The position numbers were made by a program, and so were the translations under genes. The notes beneath the pieces were generated by a model. It was not told where the DNA came from. It did no database searches and saw nothing but the letters and a program-made list of their open reading frames with translations. Below, piece by piece: positions 10,840-20,739 of a stretch of DNA of 64,000 bases (position 1 is the stretch's first letter; each line of letters begins with the position of its first letter). Where the stretch lies: positions 6,435,001-6,499,000 of the forward strand of contig NZ_CP159837.1 in assembly GCF_040564635.1 (NCBI RefSeq). The letters run 5' to 3'. The stretch comes from Planktothricoides raciborskii GIHE-MW2. GTDB taxonomy: Bacteria; Cyanobacteriota; Cyanobacteriia; Cyanobacteriales; Laspinemataceae.

Positions 10840-12729
10840 ATGAATATGAATCCTAGTCGAGATAATGCGGAAAAAAAAAACCCACAGTCGAAAACATCTC
10901 TAACGCCCGAAGCATCCGGCTCAAATTTAAAACTATTGTATGGCGCCTTAATTAACACTTTCAGCGGTCATCATAGGAAAGTTACTTCTGTGGCTATTAC
11001 TCCAGATAATTTGCGATCGCTTTCTGCGTCTGATGACCGTACTATTAAAGTTTGGAACCTAGCAAATGGCCGAGAAATGATGACTCTTTCTGGTCATAAT
11101 GACTGGGTACGATCCGTCACCGTGACCCCCGATGGAAAACAGGCAATTACTGCATCAGATGACCGCACTATTAAAGTTTGGGATTTGACAACCGGAAGTG
11201 AACTGTTTACCCTTACAGGTCATACGGATATGATCCGAACCCTCATCGTCACACCCGATGGCAAACAGTTAATTTCTGGATCTTCTGACCATACAATTAA
11301 AATTTGGTGCTTGGCAACCGCTAAAGAAATAGATACCCTAATCGGGCACCATTCTTGGGTGCGTTCTCTGGCCATCACTGCCGATGGTAAACTTCTTATT
11401 TCTGGTTCTTTTGACAATACAATTAAAGTCTGGGATTTGAAAAAACGCAAAGAATTAAGCACTTTAACCGGCCATAAAGAAGCTGTGGTGACAGTGGCGG
11501 TGACTCCCGACGGCAAACGAGTCATTTCCGGGTCATTAGACCACACCATTAAAGTTTGGAATTGGAAAACTGAGGAAAATATTTTTACCCTGAAAGGTCA
11601 TACAGAACCCGTGCGATCATTGGTGGTCAGTGCCGATGGAGAATTGTTATTTTCAGCGGGCAATGACAAAATTATTAAAATTTGGAAGCTGAAAAATGGC
11701 CAAGAAATTTTTACCCTGCAAGGTCATAGCACCATTGTGCGATCGCTGGCAATTACCTCTGATGGTCATAAACTGATTTCTAGTGCGGAAGATGGCAGCG
11801 TCAAAGTCTGGAATTTAACCAAAGATGATAAATTTTGGTCTGTTAAAGCTCATGGCGATCGCATCATGGGACTGGCCATCACACCGGATCAAAAATACCT
11901 GGTTTCCGCTTCTTTTGATAAAACTGTCAAAGTCTTAAAGCTCAAACAAGGTGAAGAAGTAGTGACTCTTAAAAGTCACACCGATAAAGTGCAAGCAGTG
12001 GCCATCATTCCTCATAAAATGCAGGCAATTTCTGGGTCACGAGATAATACCTTGAAACTCTGGGATCTACACAGTGGAAAACTGGTTAAAACCCTTTATA
12101 GCGATCCACGCCAAGGTCATGCCGCATGGATCCGCGCTGTCACCGTAACTCCCGATGGCAAACAAGCCATTTCTGGTTCCGTTGACCACAAACTTCAAGT
12201 CTGGAATTTGGCCGCTGGAGCCGAACTCAAAACCATCGCGGGTCACGCCAGCGCGGTGCAAGCGGTGGTCATCACCCCTGATGGCGATCGCGTGATTTCT
12301 GCTTCCGTAGACACAACGGTGAAAGTTTGGGATCTGGCAACGGGAGCCGAACTGTTGGAGTTAAAGGGTCATCACGGCACAGTGCGATCGCTCTGTGTCA
12401 CTGCCGATGGTTCAAAAGTCATTTCTGGCTCCTCCGATTGCCATATTATTGTCTGGAATTTAGCCACTGGGGAAAAACTTTTTACCCTCAGCGGCCATAC
12501 GGGACGAGTGCGGGGGTTGGCTGTCACCAGCGATAGCAAATATTTGATTTCTGCATCGGAAGATTGCACCCTCAAAGTTTGGGATTTGCCGCAGCAAAAA
12601 GAAATCGCCACCATCCGAGGCGCTGATGCTTTTTGGTGTTGCGCCCTTTCTGCGGATAGTCAAATCATTGCCGTTGGCGATTATTCAGGACAAGCCTATT
12701 GCGCTCAAATAGCTGATTTAATCAGTTAA
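10840..12729 (+). CDS. WD40 repeat protein, 14 repeats (two predicted seven-bladed propellers)
   Basis: A 629-residue protein; ATG 10840 follows AGAGGA. After a ~40-residue polar N-terminus, I count 14 successive ~42-residue WD repeats (GH...V-x-x-x-x-x-x-PDG-x-x-x-x-S-x-S-x-D-x-T-x-K-V-W). The first begins at HHRKVTSVAI and the last, degenerate one ends at the C-terminus. Fourteen repeats would fold into two seven-bladed propellers. No enzyme or NTPase domain is attached, unlike the many cyanobacterial WD40-NTPase fusions, so it is probably a protein-binding scaffold. Repeat 9 carries a short insertion (YSDPRQG). The partner is unknown, and the neighbouring genes are not obviously related. 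Confidence 0.93.
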   Translation: MNMNPSRDNAEKKNPQSKTSLTPEASGSNLKLLYGALINTFSGHHRKVTSVAITPDNLRSLSASDDRTIKVWNLANGREMMTLSGHNDWVRSVTVTPDGKQAITASDDRTIKVWDLTTGSELFTLTGHTDMIRTLIVTPDGKQLISGSSDHTIKIWCLATAKEIDTLIGHHSWVRSLAITADGKLLISGSFDNTIKVWDLKKRKELSTLTGHKEAVVTVAVTPDGKRVISGSLDHTIKVWNWKTEENIFTLKGHTEPVRSLVVSADGELLFSAGNDKIIKIWKLKNGQEIFTLQGHSTIVRSLAITSDGHKLISSAEDGSVKVWNLTKDDKFWSVKAHGDRIMGLAITPDQKYLVSASFDKTVKVLKLKQGEEVVTLKSHTDKVQAVAIIPHKMQAISGSRDNTLKLWDLHSGKLVKTLYSDPRQGHAAWIRAVTVTPDGKQAISGSVDHKLQVWNLAAGAELKTIAGHASAVQAVVITPDGDRVISASVDTTVKVWDLATGAELLELKGHHGTVRSLCVTADGSKVISGSSDCHIIVWNLATGEKLFTLSGHTGRVRGLAVTSDSKYLISASEDCTLKVWDLPQQKEIATIRGADAFWCCALSADSQIIAVGDYSGQAYCAQIADLIS

Positions 12730-12836
12730 CCGGATCGGCTTGGCCTTTTCTCTCAAGCTGCCGGAAGCTGAATCAGCCCGTTTTTGTAAACTAATAATCG
12801 AAAGTAAAAGAAACCAGAGTAACTAGCTCTCATCTT

Positions 12837-13616
12837 ATGCACCTAACTTACTTAGACAGTAATTCTTGGCTGATTGAATTCGGCGGCAAACGAATACTAC
12901 TTGACCCCTGGTTAGTTGGCCCTTTGGTCTTTGGCAATGCCGGATGGTTTTTCAAAGGGGAACGCCGGACAGCCCGTCCCATTCCAGAGAATATCGACCT
13001 GATTCTCTTATCCCAGGGATTAGAAGATCATGCTCACCCAGAAACCCTGAAAAAACTCGATCGCCAAATTCCCGTAGTCGGATCTCCCAATGCGGCCAAA
13101 GTGGTGCGACAGTTGGGCTATACCCAGGTGACAGAACTAGCCCACGGCCAATCTCTGCCCCTGGGTGGGCTGGAAATTCAAGCGGTTCCCGGTTCTCCCA
13201 TTGGCCCAATGCTGACCGAAAACGGTTATGTGCTCAAAGAATTAGAGAGTGGTTACACCCTGTACTATGAACCCCACGGATATCATTCTCCTACTCTGAA
13301 AGACTTGGCGCCCATTGATGTGGTGATGACACCGATCATTGATTTAGGATTACCCCTGCTAGGACCAATTCTCAAGGGAACCGAAACCGCTCTCAAGTTG
13401 GCCGAATGGGTAAAACCCCAAGTGATGCTGCCCACAGCGGCAGGGGGGGATATTGCTTTTGAGGGTTTATTAGTGTCTTTGCTGCGTGCAGAAGGGAATC
13501 TAGAAGATTTTCGCTCGATGTTAGCTCGGCACAATCTGGCGGCGCGAGTGATTTCTCCGACTCCCTGGGAACGGTTTGAAGTGCCTTTAACACCGCGAAC
13601 GGCTACGGTGGCTTAA
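12837..13616 (+). CDS. MBL-fold (UlaG-like) metal-dependent hydrolase
   Basis: A 259-residue protein. The N-terminus (MHLTYLDSNSWLIEFGGKRILLDPWL) is the first strand pair of UlaG-type metallo-beta-lactamase-fold proteins. The usual THxHxDH metal motif is changed to SQGLEDHAHPET (residues ~58-69), keeping only the Asp-His pair. Later conserved points are GSP (97), PTAAGGD near residue 200 and the long C-terminal helix. Similar proteins occur in cyanobacteria and plastids with no known substrate. The gene converges on psaK and shares a palindromic terminator with it. I cannot tell whether metal binding is intact. Confidence 0.8.
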   Translation: MHLTYLDSNSWLIEFGGKRILLDPWLVGPLVFGNAGWFFKGERRTARPIPENIDLILLSQGLEDHAHPETLKKLDRQIPVVGSPNAAKVVRQLGYTQVTELAHGQSLPLGGLEIQAVPGSPIGPMLTENGYVLKELESGYTLYYEPHGYHSPTLKDLAPIDVVMTPIIDLGLPLLGPILKGTETALKLAEWVKPQVMLPTAAGGDIAFEGLLVSLLRAEGNLEDFRSMLARHNLAARVISPTPWERFEVPLTPRTATVA

Positions 13617-13621
13617 GAAAA

Positions 13622-13651
13622 GTAGGGTGGGCAAAAATTTGCCCACCCTAC
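13622..13651. terminator. Palindrome between convergent genes, likely bidirectional terminator
   Basis: GTAGGGTGGGCAAA is followed immediately by its inverted partner TTTGCCCACCCTAC, giving a ~14-bp stem with an A/T-rich centre. It lies 6 bp after the MBL stop and about 20 bp after the psaK stop. The same GGGTGGGC/GCCCACCC core recurs elsewhere in the window (near 5213 and 37346), so it may be a repeat element reused as terminator. Confidence 0.65.
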
Positions 13652-13671
13652 GAATAGCTACAATTGGCTGA

Positions 13672-13950
13672 CTACAATAGACCGGCGTTACCGAGTCCTA
13701 AAATCATTCCTGCCCCCAGCAAGTGGCCAAAACTCATGGTTGCCAGTAATTCCGGGACGCCAAAGCCCGTAAATAATCCTGGTAGTCCGGGGATTGCAGG
13801 CCCTGTTCCTGCTTGTTGAATCGCTTTATATCCAATAGAAACGGCAAATAGATTGCAGAAGATCATCACGATCGCTACATTAAAAGACCATTCTGGTGTG
13901 ATGACACTTGCTGCGGCGATCGGGCTGAATAATAAACTCGTGTAAAGCAA
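13672..13950 (-). CDS. psaK: Photosystem I reaction centre subunit PsaK
   Basis: A 92-residue protein. TPEWSFNVAIVMIFCNLFAV and PELLATMSFGHLLGAGMILGL are the two membrane helices of PsaK, joined by a Gly/Pro-rich loop; the GHLLGAG motif is typical. The length fits PsaK precursors. PsaK sits at the edge of photosystem I and helps bind antenna chlorophyll or IsiA and phycobilisome contacts. The start is unusual: the frame begins with TTG at 13950-13948, preceded by AGGAGA with 8 bases of spacing, and the next in-frame ATG lies inside helix 1. I therefore accept TTG as the start. The gene stands alone and is transcribed against the upstream MBL gene. Confidence 0.93.
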   Translation of the reverse strand: MLYTSLLFSPIAAASVITPEWSFNVAIVMIFCNLFAVSIGYKAIQQAGTGPAIPGLPGLFTGFGVPELLATMSFGHLLGAGMILGLGNAGLL

Positions 13951-14091
13951 GTTCTTATCTCCTAATATTGATAAATCGTTACAACTGTAGAGGATTTTAA
14001 AAATTTTCTTTCAAAAACGCAGTAATTTGTATTAAAGATTCACAATTTTTTTAAGTTTTGCTACAAAGACCAAGAATCAAGGGAGGTGGGA

Positions 14092-14736
14092 ATGCGAGTT
14101 AAAATATGTGGGATTACAACACCATTACAAGCAGAGGCGATCGCGAATCTGGGCGCCACCGACCTGGGTTTTATTTGCGTCCCCACATCCCCGCGCTATG
14201 TTACTCCCGATCAAATTAGGACTGTGGTGCAGCACTTATCCCGATCCATCCCCTGCATAGGGGTATTCGCAAATACCACAATCGATAAAATTTGTCAAGT
14301 ATTTAGGGAGGGAAATTTAACAGCGGTGCAGCTACATAGCCATGAATCCCCAGAATTTTGTCAGCAGTTACGCGCCAGTTTGCCCACTGGGGTGGAAATT
14401 ATCAAGGCTATCCGAGTGAAAAACGCCGCTGCTTTAGCTCAGGCGGAGATTTACGCAGAAGTTGTGGATACTTTGCTGCTCGATGCCTATCATCCAGGGC
14501 AACTCGGTGGCACGGGACAACCTTTAGACTGGGCTGCTTTACAACAGTTTTCCCCCAAATGTCCCTGGTTGTTGGCTGGGGGACTGACCCCGGACAATAT
14601 CTTAGATGCCCTAAAACAAGTAAATCCCACTGGCATAGACCTCTCTAGTGGGGTAGAGCGATCGCCAGGGGATAAAGATTTAACCAAAGTAGCCAGACTA
14701 TTTGAGCAACTTCAGCAATTATCTTTGCTCAAATAA
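14092..14736 (+). CDS. trpF: Phosphoribosylanthranilate isomerase TrpF
   Basis: A 214-residue TIM-barrel enzyme of tryptophan synthesis. It converts N-(5-phosphoribosyl)anthranilate to CdRP in an Amadori rearrangement. The N-terminal KICGIT holds the catalytic Cys, and [16 protein letters not shown] holds the catalytic Asp and the start of the phosphate site. LAGGLTPDN and [16 protein letters not shown] complete the phosphate-binding loops. I chose ATG 14092 rather than the upstream GTG 14086, because GGGAGG at 14081-14086 is spaced correctly for the ATG and overlaps the GTG. It is not next to other trp genes, as is common in cyanobacteria. It converges with folE. Confidence 0.96.
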   Translation: MRVKICGITTPLQAEAIANLGATDLGFICVPTSPRYVTPDQIRTVVQHLSRSIPCIGVFANTTIDKICQVFREGNLTAVQLHSHESPEFCQQLRASLPTGVEIIKAIRVKNAAALAQAEIYAEVVDTLLLDAYHPGQLGGTGQPLDWAALQQFSPKCPWLLAGGLTPDNILDALKQVNPTGIDLSSGVERSPGDKDLTKVARLFEQLQQLSLLK

Positions 14737-14827
14737 TGTGATTGGTTATTTGTGAGAAAGTTATTTGGGATTAAATAACAAAAGAATCCCTAACCAATAA
14801 CCAACAACCAACAACCAACAACATTTT

Positions 14828-15538
14828 TTAGAAAAATGCGGGCTGGTGGCGAATCAGGTTCAGGAACTCTTCGCGAGTTTTTTGATCTTCACTGAAAATT
14901 CCCAGCATGGCACTGGTGACAGTCCAAGAACCGGGCTTTTGCACCCCGCGCATTACCATACACATGTGGCTGGCTTCCATCACCACCGCCACCCCTCGCG
15001 GTTCTAAAATTTCCTGAATCGCTTCAGCCACCTGACGATTCAGGCGTTCTTGGACTTGTAAGCGACGGGAAAACATTTCCACAATCCGCGCTAGTTTGCT
15101 CAATCCCACCACTTTTTGATTGGGAATATAAGCCACATGAGCTTTGCCCATGAAGGGTAGCATATGGTGTTCGCAGAGGCTGAAAAAATTAATATCGCGC
15201 ACGAGCACCATTTCATTGTGACCTTCGTCAAAAATCGCGCCGTTGACTAATTCTTCTAAGCTCTGACTATAGCCACTGGTGAGAAAGCGCATTGATTCTG
15301 CCACCCGCTTGGGTGTTTTGAGCAAGCCTTCCCGTTGGGGATCTTCGCCCACACTCAGGAGAATATCCTTGACGGCTCCCACCATGCGCTCATAGTCTTC
15401 GTCGGTGGGGGGATGTAAATTCGGATTGCTGCCATTGGCTAAGTTGCGATCGGGTCGGGTTTGAATCCGCCGGTCTCCATTTAAACTGTCAGATAAATCA
15501 AAACGGAGATTGGAACCGTGGGAGGAAGCAATAGTCAT
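14828..15538 (-). CDS. folE: GTP cyclohydrolase I FolE
   Basis: A 236-residue enzyme that converts GTP to 7,8-dihydroneopterin triphosphate, the first step of folate and pterin synthesis. [11 protein letters not shown] supplies zinc-binding Cys and His, [14 protein letters not shown] supplies the second Cys and the substrate loop, and [23 protein letters not shown] is the family signature. An N-terminal extension of ~45 residues (NSDRR-like, charged, HIP1-derived DRNL region) precedes the core. ATG 15538 (MTIASSHGS) fits better than the further upstream ATG at 15589, which would add residues with no family match. It is followed by convergent trpF with a 91-bp A/C-rich spacer. Confidence 0.95.
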   Translation of the reverse strand: MTIASSHGSNLRFDLSDSLNGDRRIQTRPDRNLANGSNPNLHPPTDEDYERMVGAVKDILLSVGEDPQREGLLKTPKRVAESMRFLTSGYSQSLEELVNGAIFDEGHNEMVLVRDINFFSLCEHHMLPFMGKAHVAYIPNQKVVGLSKLARIVEMFSRRLQVQERLNRQVAEAIQEILEPRGVAVVMEASHMCMVMRGVQKPGSWTVTSAMLGIFSEDQKTREEFLNLIRHQPAFF

Positions 15539-16437
15539 AAGACAAATTATTGAATAATTGGACAAATTTAAACTGGAGTGATTGGTCAATGGCGATCGCT
15601 TTGAAAATTTGATTTAATTGTGAAATCGATCGCCCCCACCAATTCACTGCCATTAAAGAAACAGAAAATTTCAGCCGTTAGAAAACGGCATTTGCAGTAA
15701 CAGATGGTTCGTTGTCAGCGCCCCAACCAGGACATGTCTGGTATTTTCGGTATCTCTGCTGACTAAAGCCAGATCCATCCCCCTATAGGGAGATGCGGAT
15801 CTACATCGATCGCTCTCACTATTGGCGCTGGCGATCGAAACTTGCTGCTGTGGGAGAACAATGTTCATAAATAATTCCGAAATTCCGAAGTTTTTCTGGT
15901 TCATGCTGACTTAATCAATCTTGCCTGAATTGCTCAGAAGAGAAGTTGATTTTTTTCATTTTTCCATGGGGAGTAAAAGCCTTAATTTCCTTAAATACGA
16001 CTGTAGTTAGTGGTGATACCAAATCCGGTTCTCCCCTAGGGGCGATTCTTCAGATGTCCCGAACCGCGAAGGCGTGAATCCACAAGCGTTTTAGAGGAAG
16101 ATCCTAGGGGCGAGAAAGCGAATCGCCCGTATACAAGTGGATTTGGTATGATATATAAGAAGCATTTAAAGACTTTATTAAATATTTATTAAATCTTTAT
16201 TAACCAAATTTAACCAAAAGATTACCAACCTCTGATGCCGTAAATTAAAGCAATCGAGGCTATTAATCTATTTTTAGTTTGACATTCAGTGCCAAATTAC
16301 CGCCCTTAATAATTATATCATTGAACCGCCATAATTTTTGCCCGTTTTTGTTAGAGATTTAACCTTTTTTAGCTATTTGATTTGATCTGATGGGCATTTG
16401 AATAACCAATGAACATTACTCGGTCTGGATCGGTTTT
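15539..16437. other. Long intergenic region between folE and accA
   Basis: About 900 bp. A 77-codon minus-strand open frame (15671-15904, MNQKNFGISELF...) has no recognisable motif or ribosome site; I leave it uncalled. A MITE-like element lies at 16016-16149. The remaining A/T-rich DNA (16150-16437) should include sequence downstream of accA. No RNA gene was recognised. Confidence 0.5.
16016..16149. repeat. MITE-like element with 11-bp perfect terminal inverted repeats
   Basis: ATACCAAATCC at 16016-16026 is repeated exactly in inverse orientation at 16139-16149 (GGATTTGGTAT). The interior is G/C-rich, with partly palindromic CCTAGGGGCGATT / GAATCGCCC segments. It has no coding capacity. Size (134 bp) and shape fit a non-autonomous transposon or a cyanobacterial intergenic repeat. 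Confidence 0.7.
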
Positions 16438-17418
16438 TTAGGCGGAAACTTCCATAAACATCCCCATGCGACGAAACTTTTCATAACGCAATTCCCGCCG
16501 CTGTTGACTGGTCATTTGCTGAAGTTCATCTAAGTTTTCTAACAGGGCTGCTTTTAGAGTCTCAGAGGCTTTTAAGGGATGAGAATGGGCGCCGCCCACA
16601 GGTTCGGGCAAAATTTGATCGATAATGCCTAAGTTTTTTAGGTCTGATGAAGTAATTTTTAAGGCTTCAGCGGCTTGGGGGGCTTTACCGGCATCTTTCC
16701 AAAGAATAGCGGCACAGGCTTCAGGGGTGGCTACGGTGTAAACCGCATTTTCCAAGATTAATAGGCGATCGCCTACGCCAATTCCCAGGGCGCCACCGGA
16801 TCCTCCTTCGCCAATCACCGTACAAATAATTGGCACATCCAGCCGAAACATTTCCCGCAGGTTATAGGCGATCGCCTCTCCTTGGCCGAGATGTTCTGCT
16901 TCTACCCCAGCCCAAGCCCCCGGAGTATCAATAAAGGTAAAAATCGGCATCCCAAAGCGATCGGCGTGTTCCATTAAGCGCATAGCCTTCCGGTAGCCCC
17001 CTGGGGAAGCCATGCCAAAATTCCGCAGCACATTATCTTTGGTATCTCGACCCTTTTGATGACCCAGAATCACTACGGGAATGCCAGCCACGCGAGCGAT
17101 CCCCCCGACCAACGCCGGATCGTCACTGCCCCGGCGATCGCCGTGCAGTTCCACCCATTCATCCGTAATTCCTTGGATATAATCCAAGGTACTCGGGCGG
17201 CGGGGATGTCGAGCCAGTTGTAAGCGTTGGATCGGCGACAAGCTACTAAAAATCTCTTGCCGTAATTGATCGGCGCGGGCTTCCAACTGTTGAATTTGCT
17301 CAGAAACATCCACCCCATTTTCAGACGCTAAGTCTCTAATTTGTTGGATGCGTGCCTCTAGTTCGGCCAGGGGCTTTTCAAAATCTAAGAGAAATACTCT
17401 ACGCTCGCGGGTTGACAT
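16438..17418 (-). CDS. accA: Acetyl-CoA carboxylase carboxyltransferase subunit alpha
   Basis: A 326-residue protein. [17 protein letters not shown] is the usual cyanobacterial N-terminus. The crotonase-like carboxyltransferase core shows [36 protein letters not shown] and [18 protein letters not shown]. Together with AccD it transfers the carboxyl group from carboxybiotin to acetyl-CoA, giving malonyl-CoA for fatty acid synthesis. ATG 17418 is preferred over the TTG two codons upstream, because cyanobacterial AccA proteins start just before the ERRVFLLDF motif. It follows aar on the same strand with a ~90-bp gap, a conserved cyanobacterial neighbourhood coupling fatty-acid supply to alkane synthesis. 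Confidence 0.97.
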   Translation of the reverse strand: MSTRERRVFLLDFEKPLAELEARIQQIRDLASENGVDVSEQIQQLEARADQLRQEIFSSLSPIQRLQLARHPRRPSTLDYIQGITDEWVELHGDRRGSDDPALVGGIARVAGIPVVILGHQKGRDTKDNVLRNFGMASPGGYRKAMRLMEHADRFGMPIFTFIDTPGAWAGVEAEHLGQGEAIAYNLREMFRLDVPIICTVIGEGGSGGALGIGVGDRLLILENAVYTVATPEACAAILWKDAGKAPQAAEALKITSSDLKNLGIIDQILPEPVGGAHSHPLKASETLKAALLENLDELQQMTSQQRRELRYEKFRRMGMFMEVSA

Positions 17419-17510
17419 TCGCAATTCGTCACTAATGGTTACAGGTAAAAAATCGCTTTTCTTTAAATTCAGTTAAATTTTGGTTAAGAATTCACCAAAA
17501 TTTCGCCAGA

Positions 17511-18536
17511 TTAAAAAAAGTTGAGTAACGGTTGAAATCCATGTTTTCTAGATAGAAGTCCAATTTGTTCCATCTTTTCCACGGTAATTTGGTTTCTGCC
17601 CCAAGAGAAATTGGTGTAGATTTTTTCAAACTCCAACAGCATGGATTCCGCAAAACAAGCAAATAACTGCCGAGCCGGGATATCCATATTGACAATTTGC
17701 ATAATTTGCCAGTCAATATCTAGAGAATGCTCGACGATGCCGCCGTTCAGTACCGAAACCCCTGGATGTTGAATTTGACCGCCGAGGTTTTTCGGATAAC
17801 CCCCATCAATCACCAAAGAAGGTTGTTTCATCTTTTCTGGGTCAATGGGAATTCCCTTGGGAAGGCTGGCAACACATACTAAAATATCCGCTTTGGGCAA
17901 GGCTTCTTCAAAGCTGGCAATTTGCCCCCGCCCTAATTCCGTCTGTAAGGCTTCTAGTCTTTCTTGGTCTCGAGCAATCAGTAACAGTTCTTGAACATCG
18001 GTACGACTGGTTAGCCAACGGCAAATCGCACTGCCAATATCCCCTGTGGCTCCCAAGATGGCGATCGTCGCCTGCGAGAGGGAAATACCTAATTTAACCG
18101 ATGCCTGTTCAATTTGTTGGCAAATAATATAGGCCGTGTGCGTATTTCCCGTGGTAAATCGTTGGAACTCCAGGGTAATGTTCCGAACGTTGCGGAATTG
18201 CTCTAATTTAAAATTTTCAAAGATAATCGAGGAAAAGCCACCCAGAGCGGTAATGTTAATCCCATGTTTCTGAGCATGAGCCATCGCGTTGAGAATTTTA
18301 CGCGTGGCCGCTTTGATGCGACGGTTGGCCAGCATTTCGGGCAGAAAGCACGATTCCACATACCGTCCTTCAATTTGCTGTCCAGTAATGCTTGTGACTT
18401 TAATCGTGTCTACTATCTGGGGCGGGGCTGCACACCAGAAATCAAGCCCTTGATCAGCATATTCCGGGTAGCCCAAATCTCTGGCGACAGACTGGGCGTG
18501 AGTCAAACTGGTAAGATGACCGATAAGACCAAACAT
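17511..18536 (-). CDS. aar: Long-chain acyl-ACP reductase (alkane pathway)
   Basis: A 341-residue enzyme, the usual length, that reduces fatty acyl-ACP or acyl-CoA to the fatty aldehyde with [25 protein letters not shown] is the characteristic start. [17 protein letters not shown] is the Rossmann nucleotide-binding loop, and [15 protein letters not shown] and the C-terminal [18 protein letters not shown] are typical. I use ATG 18536 because the family begins at MFGLIGHL; the longer frame adds 25 unrelated residues. It acts directly before ADO, whose gene lies upstream on the same strand, 399 bp away. Confidence 0.97.
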   Translation of the reverse strand: MFGLIGHLTSLTHAQSVARDLGYPEYADQGLDFWCAAPPQIVDTIKVTSITGQQIEGRYVESCFLPEMLANRRIKAATRKILNAMAHAQKHGINITALGGFSSIIFENFKLEQFRNVRNITLEFQRFTTGNTHTAYIICQQIEQASVKLGISLSQATIAILGATGDIGSAICRWLTSRTDVQELLLIARDQERLEALQTELGRGQIASFEEALPKADILVCVASLPKGIPIDPEKMKQPSLVIDGGYPKNLGGQIQHPGVSVLNGGIVEHSLDIDWQIMQIVNMDIPARQLFACFAESMLLEFEKIYTNFSWGRNQITVEKMEQIGLLSRKHGFQPLLNFF

Positions 18537-18935
18537 GAAGCGTTTACAGTAAACCCGTAAATCGGGCAAAATGGGGTTAACAGGACAACGGTTTTTCAGC
18601 AACCTTAACAATAGTACACAAAATTCTCCTCATTAAATCCATTTTTCCGGAATCGGTATGGAAATTTTTGATGAACCAGAAATGGTAGGGCTATTTGATC
18701 GCACCGCTAATCCCCTCTAACAGGCTTTTCCCTAAGACTTTGAGCCTTTGCCATCCACTCCTGAGTAGGGAATGTGGGTGCGATCGCGCTCTCTGGGAGA
18801 GAAAGAGAGAGGCCATTGATGGCTGCTCTCCCTCGCTCGTCAATTGCCTCAATTGTCCCTGAGAGACAATCAGGGGTGTATCGATGCTTGGATCGACACT
18901 TGGATCGACACTTAGATCGATACTTAGATCGATAC
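18537..18935. other. Spacer between aar and ado
   Basis: 399 bp with no supported gene. It contains HIP1-type sites and most of the 12-bp tandem repeat that touches the ado stop codon. The aar promoter or a read-through region must lie here. There is no clear rho-independent terminator, so co-transcription with ado is possible. Confidence 0.5.
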
Positions 18936-18940
18936 TTAGA
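18881..18940. repeat. Five 12-bp tandem units covering the ado stop codon
   Basis: Five successive units (TCGATGCTTGGA, TCGACACTTGGA, TCGACACTTAGA, TCGATACTTAGA twice) fill 18881-18940. The last unit contains the TAA of ado (18936-18938, minus strand). The gradient of changes from one end to the other suggests stepwise duplication. Confidence 0.9.
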
Positions 18941-19637
18941 AACTGCCGGTCAGTCCATAAGCGGACATCCGCATAATTTCTCCGGTCGAGAAACCAATAT
19001 TGCTCAGGGCTTCGCCGTAGGCGATCATAAAGTCTTCTACCAAGGCTTCTTTTTCCATAGCCAGGGTACGAGCATCTTTAGCCACTTCGTTGAGCATTTT
19101 CCAGACTAAGGGTAGGTTCTGCTTGTTGGCTTGTTCGAGTTCGGCTTTGGATTTCTCAAAATGCGCCTTGAGCCATTTTTCGCCAAAGTTGAGATGACTG
19201 TACTCGTCTTTGACCACGCCTTCGGTGATCTTGCGGGCAAAGGGATCTGCCACGGGAATGTAGATGTTGTAGGCAGCGATCGCAAAGCACTCAATAATCA
19301 GCGATTGGATTAACAGGCAGGTGACAACTTTTCCTTCCTTTGCGGCATCCTGGAAATTTTGGTGCAGTTTGGCAAAAAACTTTTGGGCGAACTCCATGTC
19401 TGGCATAACATTGAGGTTTTTACCACAGGCTTCAAACCCTTTTTTGTGCCGGTTCTCCATTTTGGCCAAACGGATCAACTCTTCTTTGCTCTCCGTCAGC
19501 ATTTCCGCCAGTTGGATGTAGTTATCATTGGCTTCTTGTTCGCCCTCGATCACAATCGCGTTAATCCGGCTGTAAGCGTCTTTATATACGTCACTATGAA
19601 AATCAATGGCTGGGCTAGAGGCCTCAAGCTGCGGCAT
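18936..19637 (-). CDS. ado: Aldehyde-deformylating oxygenase (cyanobacterial alkane synthase)
   Basis: A 233-residue ferritin-like di-iron enzyme that converts C(n) fatty aldehydes to C(n-1) alkanes plus formate. It begins [13 protein letters not shown], close to known family N-termini. The expected iron ligands can be placed by comparison with the family: Glu33 (IEGEQEA), Glu61 and His64 ([14 protein letters not shown]), Glu116 ([14 protein letters not shown]), and Glu145 and His148 ([10 protein letters not shown]). The length is normal. It forms the ado-aar-accA cluster seen in many cyanobacteria. The stop codon lies within a 12-bp tandem repeat. Confidence 0.98.
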   Translation of the reverse strand: MPQLEASSPAIDFHSDVYKDAYSRINAIVIEGEQEANDNYIQLAEMLTESKEELIRLAKMENRHKKGFEACGKNLNVMPDMEFAQKFFAKLHQNFQDAAKEGKVVTCLLIQSLIIECFAIAAYNIYIPVADPFARKITEGVVKDEYSHLNFGEKWLKAHFEKSKAELEQANKQNLPLVWKMLNEVAKDARTLAMEKEALVEDFMIAYGEALSNIGFSTGEIMRMSAYGLTGSF

Positions 19638-20659
19638 AGGTCTATCGTCTCCTGATGATGTTCGGTATTATATTGAGTCCACCTTAGAGGTTCTAAGGTT
19701 ATGGAATCAGTTGTTGTATCCACTTAAACAACTTATATGTTACTTTAACTCTCTCAACACAGAATTACATAGAATTTTTACCCAGGAGGAAAATTGCTCC
19801 TGGATAAAAAGTTGGGCAAGGGTTCAGCTTCAGCGATTTTTCTCCATCCCCCGGGGCATCCCTGAGCGATTGTCACTGGAAATTTTCCTAGGTAGAACGA
19901 CCCCTAATCGATCGCGGTCATCCTAGGAAGGCTGCCCTTGTCCGGTGAAAACATAATTTTTTTATTGTACTAGGAAGCAGGCGGCGATTCCTTGGGCGTG
20001 CTTAATGATTCCCTTCGATTTCCGTCTGATCGGGCGTCAGAGTGAGCATATCTGCTTAAGAGCAATGGCTGATTCCTTGGGATTCACGGCAGCTAAGGGC
20101 TGGGGAATTGTTTGGTTCTGAATGTGATGATTTGATGACAATTTAACCTTGGTGGTGGTTGCCTAAGAAACGAAATAAGAAAACTGGGCTTTAACCGTGT
20201 CCGTTCTTATGGTGATGGTGGGAAATTCTCATCGTTCTCTGCATGGTGATGAGGCGATCGCCCTCCTTATGGCCATCTCTCTCTTTTTCTTCTATTAATA
20301 TCTTTTGTTGAAGAATTTTTCTGGTAAAAAATATTGACAATTACCAATAACCCAGAAACCGGGTTTATGCATCGGCATATCACAGTTATCTTTGGGGTAC
20401 ACAGAAGAAACCCGGTTTCTTTGCCCTCGCTTGGCAGCGGATATTGGCAGCGGATAGATAACGGATAAAAGAATTATCTCATACAGAAAATAGAATGATC
20501 CATCCGCTGCTAACCATTATTCTCAAATAAAATAGTCAATATCCATCCGCTGCCAACTTGCCTGTATTGGTTAAAGGTTAAATAAAAACCACTTTCGACA
20601 CAAAGACCACGAAGAATATCTCTTTGTGTCCTTTGTGGTGAAATTATCTCTAAAAAACC
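19638..20659. other. Intergenic region upstream of ado with repeat sequences
   Basis: No gene is supported. The first ~300 bp should contain the ado promoter. Further on are two copies of the GAAACCGGGTTT palindrome (near 20352 and 20407) and a duplicated 'ccatccgctgc' stretch (20445-20560). An imperfect inverted repeat at 20598-20640 (GACACAAAGACCAC / CTTTGTGTCCTTTGTGG) is of a type that recurs near 33080 and 62205. Confidence 0.6.
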
Positions 20660-20689
20660 TTGACAAATTTGCCAATAAACTGATAGTAT
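20660..20689 (+). promoter_or_regulatory. Sigma-70-type promoter for the structured RNA
   Basis: TTGACA at 20660-20665 and TAGTAT at 20684-20689 are separated by 18 bp. It is one of the best consensus promoters I could see. It points into the structured region at 20740-20890 and away from any coding sequence. Confidence 0.6.
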
Positions 20690-20739
20690 ATAGTCATCAA
20701 GAATAATTCAGGTTTATTGGGGCAGGAAAAACATCCAAC

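Noticed and set aside
15671-15904. 77-codon minus-strand frame upstream of folE
   Set aside because: No recognisable motif, poor start context, Ser/Arg bias from HIP1-rich DNA.
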